A stretch of DNA of 64,000 nucleotides from CAYOSF01 sp964406605 (GTDB taxonomy: Bacteria; Chloroflexota; Dehalococcoidia; DSTF01; RBG-16-68-14), in the NCBI GenBank assembly GCA_964406605.1, contig CAYOSF010000003.1, positions 270,413-334,412 on the forward strand, in the 5' to 3' direction. Under the pieces are notes generated by a model, which saw only the letters and a list, made by a program, of their open reading frames with translations, was not told the origin of the DNA and made no database searches. A program made the position numbers and the translations under genes. Shown here in pieces: positions 43,514 to 52,365 of the stretch. The stretch's first letter is position 1. Each line of letters opens with the position of its first letter.

Positions 43514-44496
43514 CCGAGCGAATCCGGACGCTGCTGTTCGGTCTGGGAGCCATGGGCACAGGTATGGGGCGGCTCGCCGTCGAACGCGGCGGTATCGAGC
43601 TCGTCGGCGGTGTTGATAGCGCACCGGAGAAAGCTGGAACCCCTCTCTTCGATCTGCTGGAAGTTGAGCCACCCGACGGCGCGTCGGACCCGCCGGTTTG
43701 GGCGGATGCCGCGGCGGCGCTGTCCGCCACCGAGCCGCAACTGGTGCTCCATGCCACCGGCTCCTACTTGCCGGACGTGTTGCCTGAGCTTCTTGCCTGT
43801 GCCGGCGCCGAGGCGAGCGTCGTCTCCACCTGCGAAGAGCTGTCCTACCCGTGGTGCCGCCACCCGGAGCTGGCGAAGCAACTGGACGCGGAGGCGAAGG
43901 CACGGGGAGTCGCCCTGCTGGGTACCGGGGTCAATCCAGGGTACGTCATGGACACGCTGGTCGTGGCGTTGAGCGGTGTCTGCCAGCGCGTCGAACGCGT
44001 CCGCCTATCCCGGGTGGTGGACGTCGCGACGCGGCGCGAGCAGCTCCAGCGCAAGGTGGGTGTTGGTTTGTCGGTAGAGGAGTTCCGCGCGAAGGTGGCA
44101 ACCGGCCGGTTCGGCCACGTGGGACTGAAAGAGTCGTGCTGGATGCTGGCCGAGGGCCTGGGCTGGCATCTCGATGCTCTGGAGGAGGAGATCGAGCCCG
44201 TCATGGAATCGGCTGACCGCGCGGCCGGCATGCGCCAGACCGCCCGCGGTACGCTGGGCGGCCGCGCCGTTATCGAGGCGATCGTTCAGATGTCGGCGGG
44301 CGCCGAGAAGCCGCGGGACGAGATCGAGATCGAGGGGACACCGCCGGTGCGCATGGTCATCGAGGGCGGCGTCCAGGGCGATCTGGCGACACCGGCCGTC
44401 GTGCTCAACTGCGTGCCGGGCGCGGTAGCCCACGCGCCGGGCCTTATCACGATGCTGGATCTGCAAGTCGTAGCTGGGAGAGGTGTGACGCCGTGA
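43510..44496 (+). CDS. DapB-like NAD(P)-dependent dehydrogenase
   Basis: The 328-residue protein starts at GTG 43510 with a Rossmann fold (LLFGLGAMGTGMGRLA). It continues with the DapB-type order (LVGGVDS, VLHATGSYL, VVSTCEELSYPW, LLGTGVNPGYVMDTL). This is the layout of dihydrodipicolinate-reductase-like and 2,4-diaminopentanoate-dehydrogenase-like enzymes. Both ends overlap neighbours as GTGA, so the three genes are translated together. The natural substrate, perhaps an amino-acid-derived imine, is inferred only. Confidence 0.7.
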   Translation: MTERIRTLLFGLGAMGTGMGRLAVERGGIELVGGVDSAPEKAGTPLFDLLEVEPPDGASDPPVWADAAAALSATEPQLVLHATGSYLPDVLPELLACAGAEASVVSTCEELSYPWCRHPELAKQLDAEAKARGVALLGTGVNPGYVMDTLVVALSGVCQRVERVRLSRVVDVATRREQLQRKVGVGLSVEEFRAKVATGRFGHVGLKESCWMLAEGLGWHLDALEEEIEPVMESADRAAGMRQTARGTLGGRAVIEAIVQMSAGAEKPRDEIEIEGTPPVRMVIEGGVQGDLATPAVVLNCVPGAVAHAPGLITMLDLQVVAGRGVTP

Positions 44497-45845
44497 CCAT
44501 CTTAGAGACCTTCGAAGAGCTTCATCCGAAATCCCGCACGCTCCACCAGCGCGCCGTCCGGCTCTTCCCGGACGGGGTGACGCACGACATCCGCCACTTC
44601 ACTCCCTTCCCACTCTATGTGCAGCGCGCCCAAGGCGCCCACAAGTGGGACGCGGACGGCAACCAGATCATTGATTTCGTGATGGGGCACGGGGCGCTGC
44701 TCCTGGGACACAACCATCCGAGCGTGAGGGAGGCCGTCGCCGAACAGCTCGGCCGGGGCACGCACTACGGCGCCTCTCAAGAGCTCGAGATCCGGTGGGC
44801 GGAGCGGGTGCACGAGTTGATCCCCTCCGCCGAGGTGGTGCGGTTCACCAGCTCCGGCACCGAGGCGACAATGATGGCCGTGCGGCTGGCGCGTGCGTTC
44901 ACCGGCCGGGATACGCTGGTACGCTTCGGCGCGAACTTCCACGGCTGGAACGACAACGTTGTGGGCGCACCCGACCGCGAGGGCGTCCATCCTCATGCGC
45001 TGGGTGTGCCGGACGGGACGCTCGCGAATGTCGTCGTCATCCCTCAAAACGACCCGGACGCGTTGCGCCGGACGCTTCAGGACGAGGATGTGGCGGCGGT
45101 GATCCTGGAGCCGACGGGCGCGTCATGGGGAACGGTCCCTCTGGACCCCGCCATGCTGCCGCTCCTCCGGGACACCACGCGCGACGCGGGCGCGCTCCTC
45201 ATCTTCGATGAGGTGGTGACCGGATTCCGAGTCTCGCCCGGCGGCGTGCAGAGGCTCAGCGGCGTTACGCCGGACCTGACGACGTTGGCGAAGATCTTGG
45301 CCGGAGGGCTGCCCGGGGGAGCCGTGGCCGGCCGCCGTGACGTGGTCTCTCTCATCGAGTTCAGTGGGGGCGACCGGCGCGATTTCATCGGCCGCATCCC
45401 CCATCCCGGCACGTTCAATGCGAATCCCCTGTCGGCCGCGGCGGGCAGCACCGCCTTGGGGATCGTGTCCACCGGCGAGCCGCACGACGCGGCGGGCGCA
45501 CTCAATCAGCGTCTCGTGCGCGGGATGAACGAGATCATCACCGGCGAAGGTGTGCCCGGCTGCGCGTACGGCCATGCCTCCATGTTCCACCTTGTCGTGG
45601 GCGCGGAGTGTCCACCGCCCGCGGACGGCTTCAGTTGGGACTGGCAAGGTCATCCCGGCGGTCGCGTGTCTCAGACGTCCGTCGAGGCGGTCTGGTCGCT
45701 GCGGCGGGGAATGCTGAACGAGGGAGTCGACCTGATGGGAACCGGCGGCATGGTCTCTTCGGCGCACAGCGTGGAAGACGCCGATCACACCATTGAGGCA
45801 TTCTCCCGTACCCTGCGCCGGATGAAGGAAGAGCGCGTCCTGTAG
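44493..45845 (+). CDS. class III aminotransferase, GSA-aminomutase-like
   Basis: The 450-residue PLP enzyme has class III features: DGNQIIDFVMGHGALLLGHNHP, SSGTEATMMAVRLARAFTGRD, the PLP Asp motif LLIFDEVVTGFR (about 225-236) and the Schiff-base Lys in TTLAKILAGGLPGGA (about 262-276). This pattern is closest to glutamate-1-semialdehyde aminomutase and related amino-acid aminotransferases. Coupling to the dehydrogenase suggests a shared amino-acid pathway rather than haem synthesis, since no hem gene is near. Confidence 0.8.
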   Translation: MTILETFEELHPKSRTLHQRAVRLFPDGVTHDIRHFTPFPLYVQRAQGAHKWDADGNQIIDFVMGHGALLLGHNHPSVREAVAEQLGRGTHYGASQELEIRWAERVHELIPSAEVVRFTSSGTEATMMAVRLARAFTGRDTLVRFGANFHGWNDNVVGAPDREGVHPHALGVPDGTLANVVVIPQNDPDALRRTLQDEDVAAVILEPTGASWGTVPLDPAMLPLLRDTTRDAGALLIFDEVVTGFRVSPGGVQRLSGVTPDLTTLAKILAGGLPGGAVAGRRDVVSLIEFSGGDRRDFIGRIPHPGTFNANPLSAAAGSTALGIVSTGEPHDAAGALNQRLVRGMNEIITGEGVPGCAYGHASMFHLVVGAECPPPADGFSWDWQGHPGGRVSQTSVEAVWSLRRGMLNEGVDLMGTGGMVSSAHSVEDADHTIEAFSRTLRRMKEERVL

Positions 45846-46026
45846 GCGGCCTCTTCTCGGCGGCCCTGCGCCCAGCTCTCAATCTCAAACCCCGATGCCG
45901 GCTTGCCGGACCGCGGAGAGTCCGCACCCGTAGGCCGACACGCCGTTGTGAGAACGAGAGATTCTACCTCGCGAGCGCCACAGAAGTGCGCCCAACGGTC
46001 GATACTGGGAGTGAAGATCGCGCAAC

Positions 46027-46131
46027 ACGTGTCCCGATAAGGGCAAACCACTCGAAAGAGTGGGACGCAAAGCGCCAGGGCCTACAGCCCCGTGACACGG
46101 GGCCACGGCAGTCGCGCTACCGAAGGCACGT
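46027..46131 (+). promoter_or_regulatory. c-di-GMP-I (GEMM) riboswitch
   Basis: It has the diagnostic GGGCAAACC-ACTCGAAAGAGT-GGGACGCAAAGC sequence (46041-46072, in part) with a GAAA tetraloop. GGGCCTACAGCCCC follows, then the second arm with CACGGCAGTCGCGCTACCGAAG. The outer helix pairs ACACGT with the complementary CACGT-type bases near 46127. It lies 40 bp before a diguanylate cyclase gene, so the enzyme's product probably controls its own gene. The expression platform is not clear; no T-run terminator follows. Confidence 0.92.
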
Positions 46132-46173
46132 CCTTTGACAGAGGAAGGATTGTCGCCGCAAGGTAGCTCGACG

Positions 46174-47007
46174 ATGGCGACCATACCATCCCCAGAGTGG
46201 CGCGAACCGCTCGCGTTTACGGCCAGCAGATCGGCACCCGCCCGACGGTCCGAGGCCGCGTATGGCGGCGCCGGACACTTGCTCTGGATCATGGTGCCGC
46301 TTGTCCACTCGCTGGTCTGTTGGTCTCTCTGGGGCGACCGGTTGGTCGATGCCAGGGCGCAGCAACTGGTGGAGGTTGCAGGCATAGTGTTGATCGGGTG
46401 CGCGGGGCTGCTACTGGTCTTGTATGCCAGGATCAGGAATGTGCGGAGAGAACGGGCGTATTCAGCGCATCTGGAGGAGCTGAGCACCCGGCTCCAGAAC
46501 CTGGCGTACCACGATTCGCTCACGGGACTCTACAACCACCGCTACTTCTACGAGCAGCTCAGCCATGAGGTGGAACGTGCGGGCCGCTACGGGAGGCCGG
46601 TGTCCGTTATTCTGCTTGACTTGGACCGCTTCAAGGAGATCAACGACACCTACGGCCACCTCATGGGCGATAGGCTGCTGGCGCTCATGGGGCAGATCGT
46701 GAGAGATCAGGTGCGCGGTGCTGACGTCGCGGCCCGCTACGGGGGCGACGAGTTTGGCATCATTCTGCCCGACACGCCGCGGGCAGCGGCCGAGGCAACT
46801 GCTCTCAAGCTGGAGAGAGCCGTCGCCTCCGGGGGTGCTGAGAGCGACGGACTCGGCGGGAGCGTGCAGCTCGGGGCCTCATTCGGGGTTGCCTGCTGTC
46901 CGGACGAGGCTCGCAGCGTCTCCGAGCTGCTACACGCGGCGGACGCCCGACTCTACGCGAACAAGAAGGCAGATCGTCCCGCCAGCGTCGAATCTGCAAT
47001 CGGGTGA
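46174..47007 (+). CDS. membrane diguanylate cyclase (GGDEF)
   Basis: The 277-residue protein has two membrane helices (about 38-55 and 68-85), a short coiled coil (HLEELSTRLQNLA) and a complete GGDEF domain: DSLTGLYNHRYF, LDLDRFKEINDTYGH, and RYGGDEF at about 188-194. An inhibitory I-site RGAD lies five residues before GGDEF. It would make c-di-GMP from GTP at the membrane. ATG 46174 is chosen, though TTG 46135 or 46150 are in frame upstream. A c-di-GMP riboswitch precedes it. Confidence 0.88.
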   Translation: MATIPSPEWREPLAFTASRSAPARRSEAAYGGAGHLLWIMVPLVHSLVCWSLWGDRLVDARAQQLVEVAGIVLIGCAGLLLVLYARIRNVRRERAYSAHLEELSTRLQNLAYHDSLTGLYNHRYFYEQLSHEVERAGRYGRPVSVILLDLDRFKEINDTYGHLMGDRLLALMGQIVRDQVRGADVAARYGGDEFGIILPDTPRAAAEATALKLERAVASGGAESDGLGGSVQLGASFGVACCPDEARSVSELLHAADARLYANKKADRPASVESAIG

Positions 47008-47100
47008 CCCGGCGGGGCGCTCCCCTAGGGAACGACATCCACGTTTGCCTCGGTATCCGCCACCCGGCGGCGCCGTCCTTTGGAGCCCGCTGCCAGTGCG

Positions 47101-47129
47101 TTGTCAACCCGAAAAGCGCGTGTTAGACT
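47101..47129 (+). promoter_or_regulatory. promoter of ctpA
   Basis: TTGTCA (47101-47106), 17 bp, TAGACT (47124-47129), 43 bp before the ATG, with AGGAGATCC as ribosome binding site. Confidence 0.6.
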
Positions 47130-47172
47130 GAATCGCTGCGGCCGCGATCGTGGGCAGCGAAGGAGATCCTCC

Positions 47173-48453
47173 ATGTACCGAGCGGTTACCCTGACTGTGG
47201 GCGCCCTGCTGGGGGCGCTGTTGCTGGCCTTGGTGTTCACCGTCGGCTACGTCTCCAATCAGAGTGATGGAGGCGCGACGGTCCATGAGGACCAGACCAG
47301 TGTTGACGAGGCGGCCGGCGATGGTGAGGTGGAATTCGAAACGCTCCAGCAAGTCCTGGACATCCTGAAGAAGGACTACCTGGGCCGGGAAGACCTCGAC
47401 GAGCAGGCACTGTACGAGGCGGCCATCAACGGCCTCGTCGGCAGCCTGGCGGACACCGGGACCTTCTATATCGATCCACTCTCCAATCAACTCGCAATCG
47501 GCACGTCAGGCAGCTTCGAAGGGATCGGCGCCACCGTCCAGCAGGAGGGTGAACAGATCATCATCGTGAGGCCGTTCTCGGGCAGTCCGGCGGAGGCGGC
47601 GGGTATCCTGGCGGGCGACGCGATCCTTGCAGTCGACGGCGAATCGACGGAAGGCTGGTCGGTTGACAAGGCGGTGCTTCGCATCCGCGGCGAAAAGGGG
47701 ACGGATGTCGTGCTCACCGTTCGTCACTTGGACGGCAGCACGGAGGAGATCACGATCACGCGTGACGAGATCGAGGTGGACAGCGTCAGCGACACGCCTC
47801 CCGGCGGGGTTCTGCGCGACACCGAGGGCAGCGAGGTGACTGACCTGGCCTATCTGCGTATCGAGGAGTTCCACGAGCGCACGCCTGGCGAGGTCGAGAT
47901 ACTCGCGCGCGAGGCGCAGGAAAGCGGCAAACGGGGACTGATCATCGATTTAAGGGGCAACCCGGGAGGTCTTCTCCAGCAGACCCTGGAAACCGCCGAC
48001 CTCTTCCTAAACGAGGGTGTGATCCTCATAGAGGTAGATCGGGATGACCAAGAGACGGTGCACCGCGCGACGCCGGGCGGCGCTGCCTTGACTATTCCCA
48101 TCGTCGTCCTGATGGATCAGCTCAGCGCCAGCGGTTCCGAAGTGCTGGCGGCGGCCCTGAAGGACAACGGCCGCGCCACCATCATAGGCGAGAACAGCTT
48201 CGGCAAAGGTACGGTCAACATCCCAAAGGAACTGCGTGATGGAGGCGCTCTCTTCGTCACCATCCGCCGCTGGCTCACGCCCAACGGCGTCCAGATTGAT
48301 GGGGTAGGGATCCGCCCGGACATAGAAGTGACCCCGGGACCGTTCGACGCGGGATACGATCCGCTGCAAGACGCGCAGATCTACCGCGCTATCGAGCACT
48401 TACACAGTCTGGCGGCCAGTGAGGAGCCGGTCCCGTCCTCTGTGGCGCCCTAG
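47173..48453 (+). CDS. C-terminal processing protease (S41, CtpA-type)
   Basis: The 426-residue exported protease has an N-terminal membrane anchor (about 5-27), a CtpA N-domain with DTGTFYIDPLS, a PDZ domain (about 110-190, FEGIGATVQQEGEQIIIVRPFSGSPAEAAGI in part) and the S41 catalytic domain. The catalytic Ser lies in MDQLSASGSE and the Lys in ENSFGKGTV, about 25 residues apart. It cleaves proteins at their C-terminal ends outside the cytoplasm. smpB follows 18 bp downstream. The usual start ATG 47173 has a good ribosome binding site. Confidence 0.93.
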   Translation: MYRAVTLTVGALLGALLLALVFTVGYVSNQSDGGATVHEDQTSVDEAAGDGEVEFETLQQVLDILKKDYLGREDLDEQALYEAAINGLVGSLADTGTFYIDPLSNQLAIGTSGSFEGIGATVQQEGEQIIIVRPFSGSPAEAAGILAGDAILAVDGESTEGWSVDKAVLRIRGEKGTDVVLTVRHLDGSTEEITITRDEIEVDSVSDTPPGGVLRDTEGSEVTDLAYLRIEEFHERTPGEVEILAREAQESGKRGLIIDLRGNPGGLLQQTLETADLFLNEGVILIEVDRDDQETVHRATPGGAALTIPIVVLMDQLSASGSEVLAAALKDNGRATIIGENSFGKGTVNIPKELRDGGALFVTIRRWLTPNGVQIDGVGIRPDIEVTPGPFDAGYDPLQDAQIYRAIEHLHSLAASEEPVPSSVAP

Positions 48454-48471
48454 GACTCGGATACCACGCCG

Positions 48472-48924
48472 ATGGCCGTTCAGCAGGTGGCGCTCAATCG
48501 GAAGGCACTCCATGACTACCACGTGCTCGAGCGGGTCGAAGCCGGCCTCGCTTTGCTGGGCAGCGAGATCAAGTCGATCCGGCAGGGGCGCGTGCAACTG
48601 CGCGAGGCCTTCGCCCGGCCCGAGGACGGCGAGCTCTGGCTGCTGAACGCCCACATCTCGCAGTATGCGCCCGCCGGTCCGTGGGGCCACGAACCTACCC
48701 GCAAGCGCAAGCTGCTCCTCCACAAGACGCAGATCCGTGAGTTGTCCCGGGCCGTCCTGGAGGATGGCCTCACGCTGGTGCCGTTGCGGCTCTACCTGAA
48801 GGACGGCATCGCGAAGGTGGAGCTGGCGCTCGTCCGGGGGCGCAAGCGCTACGACAAGCGCGCCGTCATCGCCCGCCGGGATGCGGAGCGAGAGATGGCG
48901 CGCGCCCTGCGGCGGCGCGGATAG
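48472..48924 (+). CDS. smpB: SsrA-binding protein SmpB
   Basis: The 150-residue protein has the SmpB core: LNRKALHDYHVLERVEAGLALLGSEIKSIRQG (in part), LLNAHISQYA, LYLKDGIAKVELALVRGRKRYDKR and the basic C-terminal tail. It carries tmRNA to stalled ribosomes. No tmRNA gene is seen in the window. It is probably cotranscribed with the protease gene. Confidence 0.96.
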   Translation: MAVQQVALNRKALHDYHVLERVEAGLALLGSEIKSIRQGRVQLREAFARPEDGELWLLNAHISQYAPAGPWGHEPTRKRKLLLHKTQIRELSRAVLEDGLTLVPLRLYLKDGIAKVELALVRGRKRYDKRAVIARRDAEREMARALRRRG

Positions 48925-48944
48925 GCTCGCGTGTCTCTCGTTCC

Positions 48945-48974
48945 TTGACGTCTTTTGTCGCGCCATGCTAGCAT
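48945..48974 (+). promoter_or_regulatory. promoter of the small ORF/RNA unit
   Basis: TTGACG (48945-48950), 18 bp, TAGCAT (48969-48974), just after smpB. Transcription would start near 48981. Confidence 0.6.
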
Positions 48975-49000
48975 CGCGAATAGGAAAGGAGGTGATGCGG

Positions 49001-49072
49001 ATGCATGATAAACGTTGCGACGGCTCAACACCTCGCGCCATCCGCGACTCCTTGGAGGTGCACGTCTCCTAG
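49001..49072 (+). CDS. 23-residue small ORF upstream of birA
   Basis: ATG 49001 has an optimal AAAGGAGGTGAT site 8 nt upstream. The frame encodes MHDKRCDGSTPRAIRDSLEVHVS and stops at TAG 49072. It is followed by hairpins GTCCGCC/GGCGGAC and CTAGGC/GCCTAG, then a strong terminator at 49125. The ORF is short, so coding is supported only by the ribosome binding site. It could be a leader peptide controlling birA or part of a small RNA. Confidence 0.45.
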   Translation: MHDKRCDGSTPRAIRDSLEVHVS

Positions 49073-49124
49073 GCGTCGGTCCGCCAACGGCGGACGTGCT
49101 AGGCGCTTGGGCCTAGCAACTACG

Positions 49125-49158
49125 CGCCACCCCGACAGCCGTCGGGGTGGCGTTTTCT
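49125..49158 (+). terminator. intrinsic terminator before birA
   Basis: CGCCACCCCGAC/GTCGGGGTGGCG forms a 12 bp stem with a 4-base loop followed by TTTTCTTG. It lies 28 bp before the birA start, so it either ends the small transcript or attenuates birA. Confidence 0.85.
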
Positions 49159-49185
49159 TGTTCCCTGTGGCATGATTGGCCCGCC

Positions 49186-49962
49186 ATGACCGAGCATCTC
49201 GATTCGGAGCGCCTCACGTCCCTTCTCCGAACGGAGTTCGTGGGCCGCGGCGTCTCCTACCACGCCTCGACCAAGTCGACGATGGAGCTGGCCAGGAAGG
49301 ACGCGCAGGCGGGCGCCCCCGAGGGCGCTATCACGATCGCAGAGGAGCAGACGGCTGGCCGCGGGCGCATGGCGCGGTCGTGGGTATCGCCCCCAGGAGT
49401 GAACCTCCACTTTACGATCATCCTACGGCCAGCCCAGGATCAGCTCCGGTATCTGGCCGTCATCGCGCCTCTCGCCGTCTGCCTGGCCATCGAGGAGACG
49501 ACCGGTCTATTCCCCCGCATCAAGTGGCCGAACGACGTGCTCATCGATAGCCGGAAGGTCTGCGGCATTCTCCCGGAATCTGAGCTCTCCGGCGACGAGG
49601 TGCTTTTCGCCCTGGTAGGGATCGGGATCAACGTCAACCTGGACGTGGCTGGCTACCCGGAAATCCGCGAGATCGCCACCAGCCTGCGGGCGGAGCTTGG
49701 GCGGGAGGTGTCCCGCGAGGAGGTGCTGGCCGCCACCCTCAACCACTTCGAGATGCTCTACGAAGCGCTCCGCCGGGGCGAAGTGGTCTCGACCGGGTGG
49801 AAGAAGCGTCTCGATACGCTCGGCAGACCGGTGCGGGTGCAGGGCGCGGGCGGCATCCTGGAGGGCACCGCGGTGGACGCCGACTCGGACGGGGCGCTGA
49901 TCCTGCGCCGTGATGACGGCAGCCACGTCCGCGTCGACGCGGGCGAGGTGATGGGGCGGTAG
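49186..49962 (+). CDS. birA: biotin-protein ligase (BirA catalytic type)
   Basis: The 258-residue enzyme has catalytic-domain motifs AEEQTAGRGRMARSWVSPPGVNLHFT (biotin/ATP loop, about 48-73, quoted in part as AGRGRMARSW), IKWPNDVLI (catalytic Lys), GKVCGILPE-like RKVCGILPESE, VGIGINVN and the C-terminal cap (VRVQGAGGILEGTAVDADSDGALIL in part). It lacks the N-terminal HTH of repressor-type BirA, so it is a ligase only. Its likely target is the biotin carrier near 34.6 kb. ATG 49186 follows a terminator. Confidence 0.95.
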   Translation: MTEHLDSERLTSLLRTEFVGRGVSYHASTKSTMELARKDAQAGAPEGAITIAEEQTAGRGRMARSWVSPPGVNLHFTIILRPAQDQLRYLAVIAPLAVCLAIEETTGLFPRIKWPNDVLIDSRKVCGILPESELSGDEVLFALVGIGINVNLDVAGYPEIREIATSLRAELGREVSREEVLAATLNHFEMLYEALRRGEVVSTGWKKRLDTLGRPVRVQGAGGILEGTAVDADSDGALILRRDDGSHVRVDAGEVMGR

Positions 49963-49972
49963 GCTTCCGCCC

Positions 49973-50818
49973 CTACTCCGCGTCCTCCGCAGCAGGCGAC
50001 TCCGGCGCGGTCGCCGACGATGTGCCTCCGTCGCCGCCGCCTCCCGTGAGGGTGGCCACCTGCTCTTGCGTCATGAACGCCCGGATCAGGTCGATGGGAA
50101 CGGGAAAGACGATCGTGCTGTTCCGCTCCGTGGAAACGTCAGTGAGCGTCTGCAGGAAGCGGAGCTGGAGCGCGGACGGCTGGGCCGACATGATGCGACC
50201 GGCGTCGGCCAACCGTTCTGCGGCTTGGTACTCGCCGTCGGCGTTGATGATCTTCGCCCGGCGCTCGCGCTCGGCCTCGGCCTGGCGGGCCATGGCGCGC
50301 TGCATGCCCTGCGGCAGCTCCACGTCTTTCACCTCGACCACCGTGACTTTGATGCCCCACGGCTCCGTCTGTTCATCGATGATCTGCTGGAGCTCCTGGT
50401 TGATCTGCTCGCGCTCGGAGAGGAGCGTGTCCAGGTCGGACTGACCCAGCACGCTGCGCAGCGTCGTCTGCGCAATCTGCGAGGTAGCGCGAACGTGGTC
50501 GGTGACCTTGACCACGGCGTCCTCCGGGTTCAACACGTGGAAGTAGATGACGGCATTGACGCGTACCGTCACGTTGTCCTTCGTGATCGCCTCCTGGCTC
50601 GGCACGTCCATGGTCACGGTGCGCAGGTCCACCTTCACCATTCGCTCGATGATGGGGATGATGATGAAGAGGCCGGGACCGCGTGCGCCCTGCAGGCGCC
50701 CGAGACGGAAGATGACACCTCGCTCGTACTCCTGGACGATGCGGACGGCGAACGGAGCAAGCGGGATGATGAGAAGATACCCCAGTGCGGTGAGGATGGC
50801 CGTGATGGCTCGTGACAT
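49973..50818 (-). CDS. slipin/SPFH (band 7) protein
   Basis: The 281-residue protein has one N-terminal membrane segment (about 5-27) and a band 7 domain (YERGVIFRLGRLQGARGPGLFIIIP; VDLRTVTMDVP; ATSQIAQTTLRSVLGQSDLD). A helical region follows (EAERERRAKIINADGEYQAAERL) typical of bacterial stomatins. It is located 8 bp downstream of the NfeD gene, the usual partner, so the two are one operon and probably one membrane complex. Confidence 0.93.
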   Translation of the reverse strand: MSRAITAILTALGYLLIIPLAPFAVRIVQEYERGVIFRLGRLQGARGPGLFIIIPIIERMVKVDLRTVTMDVPSQEAITKDNVTVRVNAVIYFHVLNPEDAVVKVTDHVRATSQIAQTTLRSVLGQSDLDTLLSEREQINQELQQIIDEQTEPWGIKVTVVEVKDVELPQGMQRAMARQAEAERERRAKIINADGEYQAAERLADAGRIMSAQPSALQLRFLQTLTDVSTERNSTIVFPVPIDLIRAFMTQEQVATLTGGGGDGGTSSATAPESPAAEDAE

Positions 50819-50826
50819 GGCGGTGC

Positions 50827-52224
50827 CTACCTTTCTTCCTCTGCCTCGTCTTCTTGCTTCTCCACGGAAAGCGTCAGGCCTTCCACCTCGCGGATGATGA
50901 CCTGATCTCCCTCTTTGATCGGTGGCTTCCCGGTCCGCGCCCGCCAGCGGGCGCCCTCGAGGAACACCACGCCTTCCGGATCGATGTCGGACCGCGCCAC
51001 CGCCTGCCGGCCGACGAGCGCCTGCGCACCCATGTAGGCCGGTGCCTTCCGCGAGCGGATGATCGCTCCCATGATCATGATGAAGAAGGCGGCCAAGATG
51101 CCGGCGACGGTGAAGATGAGCCAGCGGTCGACCTGGAACTCCGGGTTGCTGGTGCTCGTAAGCAGGAGCCCGCCCAGAATCAGGGACACTGCTCCCCCGA
51201 TGCCTAGGACGCCGAAGCCTGACACGAACACCTCTGCCACGAAGAGAGCGAAGGCGAGGATGATGAGTGCCACGGCTGCCCAGTTCACCGGCAGCGTTCC
51301 CAGCGAAAAGAACCCGATTACGAGCGCAATAGCGCCGAACACGCCCGGAAAGATGAGACCGGGGTTCAGCAGCTCGATGAAGAGCCCGGCGGCGCCCAGG
51401 CTGAGCAGCAGGAACGCAATGTTCGGGTCGGAGATCAGGGCCAAGAAGCGCTCGACCAGGGTGCGATCGTTGAAGACCACCGGAGCGTTCGTGAGTTGCA
51501 GCGTGACCGCCCGGTCTTCTTCGCCGACCCGCACGGTGCGGCCGTTGGCCTGTTCCAGCACCGACTCCAGCGTCTGCGCCTCAAAGTCCACGATGCACCG
51601 TTTCTGACCCGAGGCGTCGTCCCGGCAGGGCGGCTCCCGGCCGGGGCCGACTTCGCACCGCCCTACGGCCTCACACGAGTTGGCGGCGAGCGCCTCCGTG
51701 ACCGCCTTCTCCGCCCACTCGGCGTTGCGTCCCCTCTTTTCTGCGATGGCCCGGATGAGCGCGGAGAGGTCCTGCGTGATCTTCTCGCCCAGCGTTCCCT
51801 CAATGTCCTCCCCGCCACTGCCGACCGCGCTGGCGGCGCCGATTCTGGTCGTGGGCGCCATGGCCGCTACGTGTGCGGCCAGCGTGATGAACGTGCCGGC
51901 AGAGGCGGCGTGCCCGCCGGCCGGCCACACGTAGACGATGACCGGCACCTCGGAGGAGTTGATCCGCTTGACGATCTTCTCCATCGAACTGACCAACCCG
52001 CCAGGCGTATCGAGACGGATCAGGACCGCGCGGGCATCTGTGTCCTCCGCCTCGTCGATTCCGCGGTCGATGTAGCCCTCCATCACCGGGTCGACGGTGC
52101 CGTCGTAGGTGAGAACATGCACGGCCTCCCGCTCATCGATGGAAGGGGCGCAAGCGCCGAGGATGCCCACCAGCAACAAGGCGGCCGCAAGCGCCAGGCG
52201 TTGCTTCCTCCTGGCCGGCGCCAT
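50827..52224 (-). CDS. NfeD-type membrane serine protease
   Basis: The 465-residue protein has a lipoprotein signal (LALAAALLLVGILGAC). A ClpP-like protease domain (about 35-230) follows, with LIRLDTPGGLVSSM, and the Ser of GGHAASAGTFI as nucleophile. Four to five membrane helices (about 290-410) and a C-terminal OB-fold NfeD domain (about 420-455) follow. It is the stomatin-operon partner protein and would cleave stomatin-like proteins. ATG 52224 is chosen, because the earlier in-frame start adds an Arg-rich tail before the signal peptide. Confidence 0.92.
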   Translation of the reverse strand: MAPARRKQRLALAAALLLVGILGACAPSIDEREAVHVLTYDGTVDPVMEGYIDRGIDEAEDTDARAVLIRLDTPGGLVSSMEKIVKRINSSEVPVIVYVWPAGGHAASAGTFITLAAHVAAMAPTTRIGAASAVGSGGEDIEGTLGEKITQDLSALIRAIAEKRGRNAEWAEKAVTEALAANSCEAVGRCEVGPGREPPCRDDASGQKRCIVDFEAQTLESVLEQANGRTVRVGEEDRAVTLQLTNAPVVFNDRTLVERFLALISDPNIAFLLLSLGAAGLFIELLNPGLIFPGVFGAIALVIGFFSLGTLPVNWAAVALIILAFALFVAEVFVSGFGVLGIGGAVSLILGGLLLTSTSNPEFQVDRWLIFTVAGILAAFFIMIMGAIIRSRKAPAYMGAQALVGRQAVARSDIDPEGVVFLEGARWRARTGKPPIKEGDQVIIREVEGLTLSVEKQEDEAEEER

Positions 52225-52365
52225 GACGTTGGATCGGATATCGCGCTGAGGTTGTGTCCTCAGGCGGCTCGGTGGAGCCGGCCGACGTCTACGCCACGGC
52301 ATTGGAGTGCGCAGTCCTCCTCGCTATTCTCGCACGAGAACCGGCAGGCTGCCAGGGTTTCCGGG

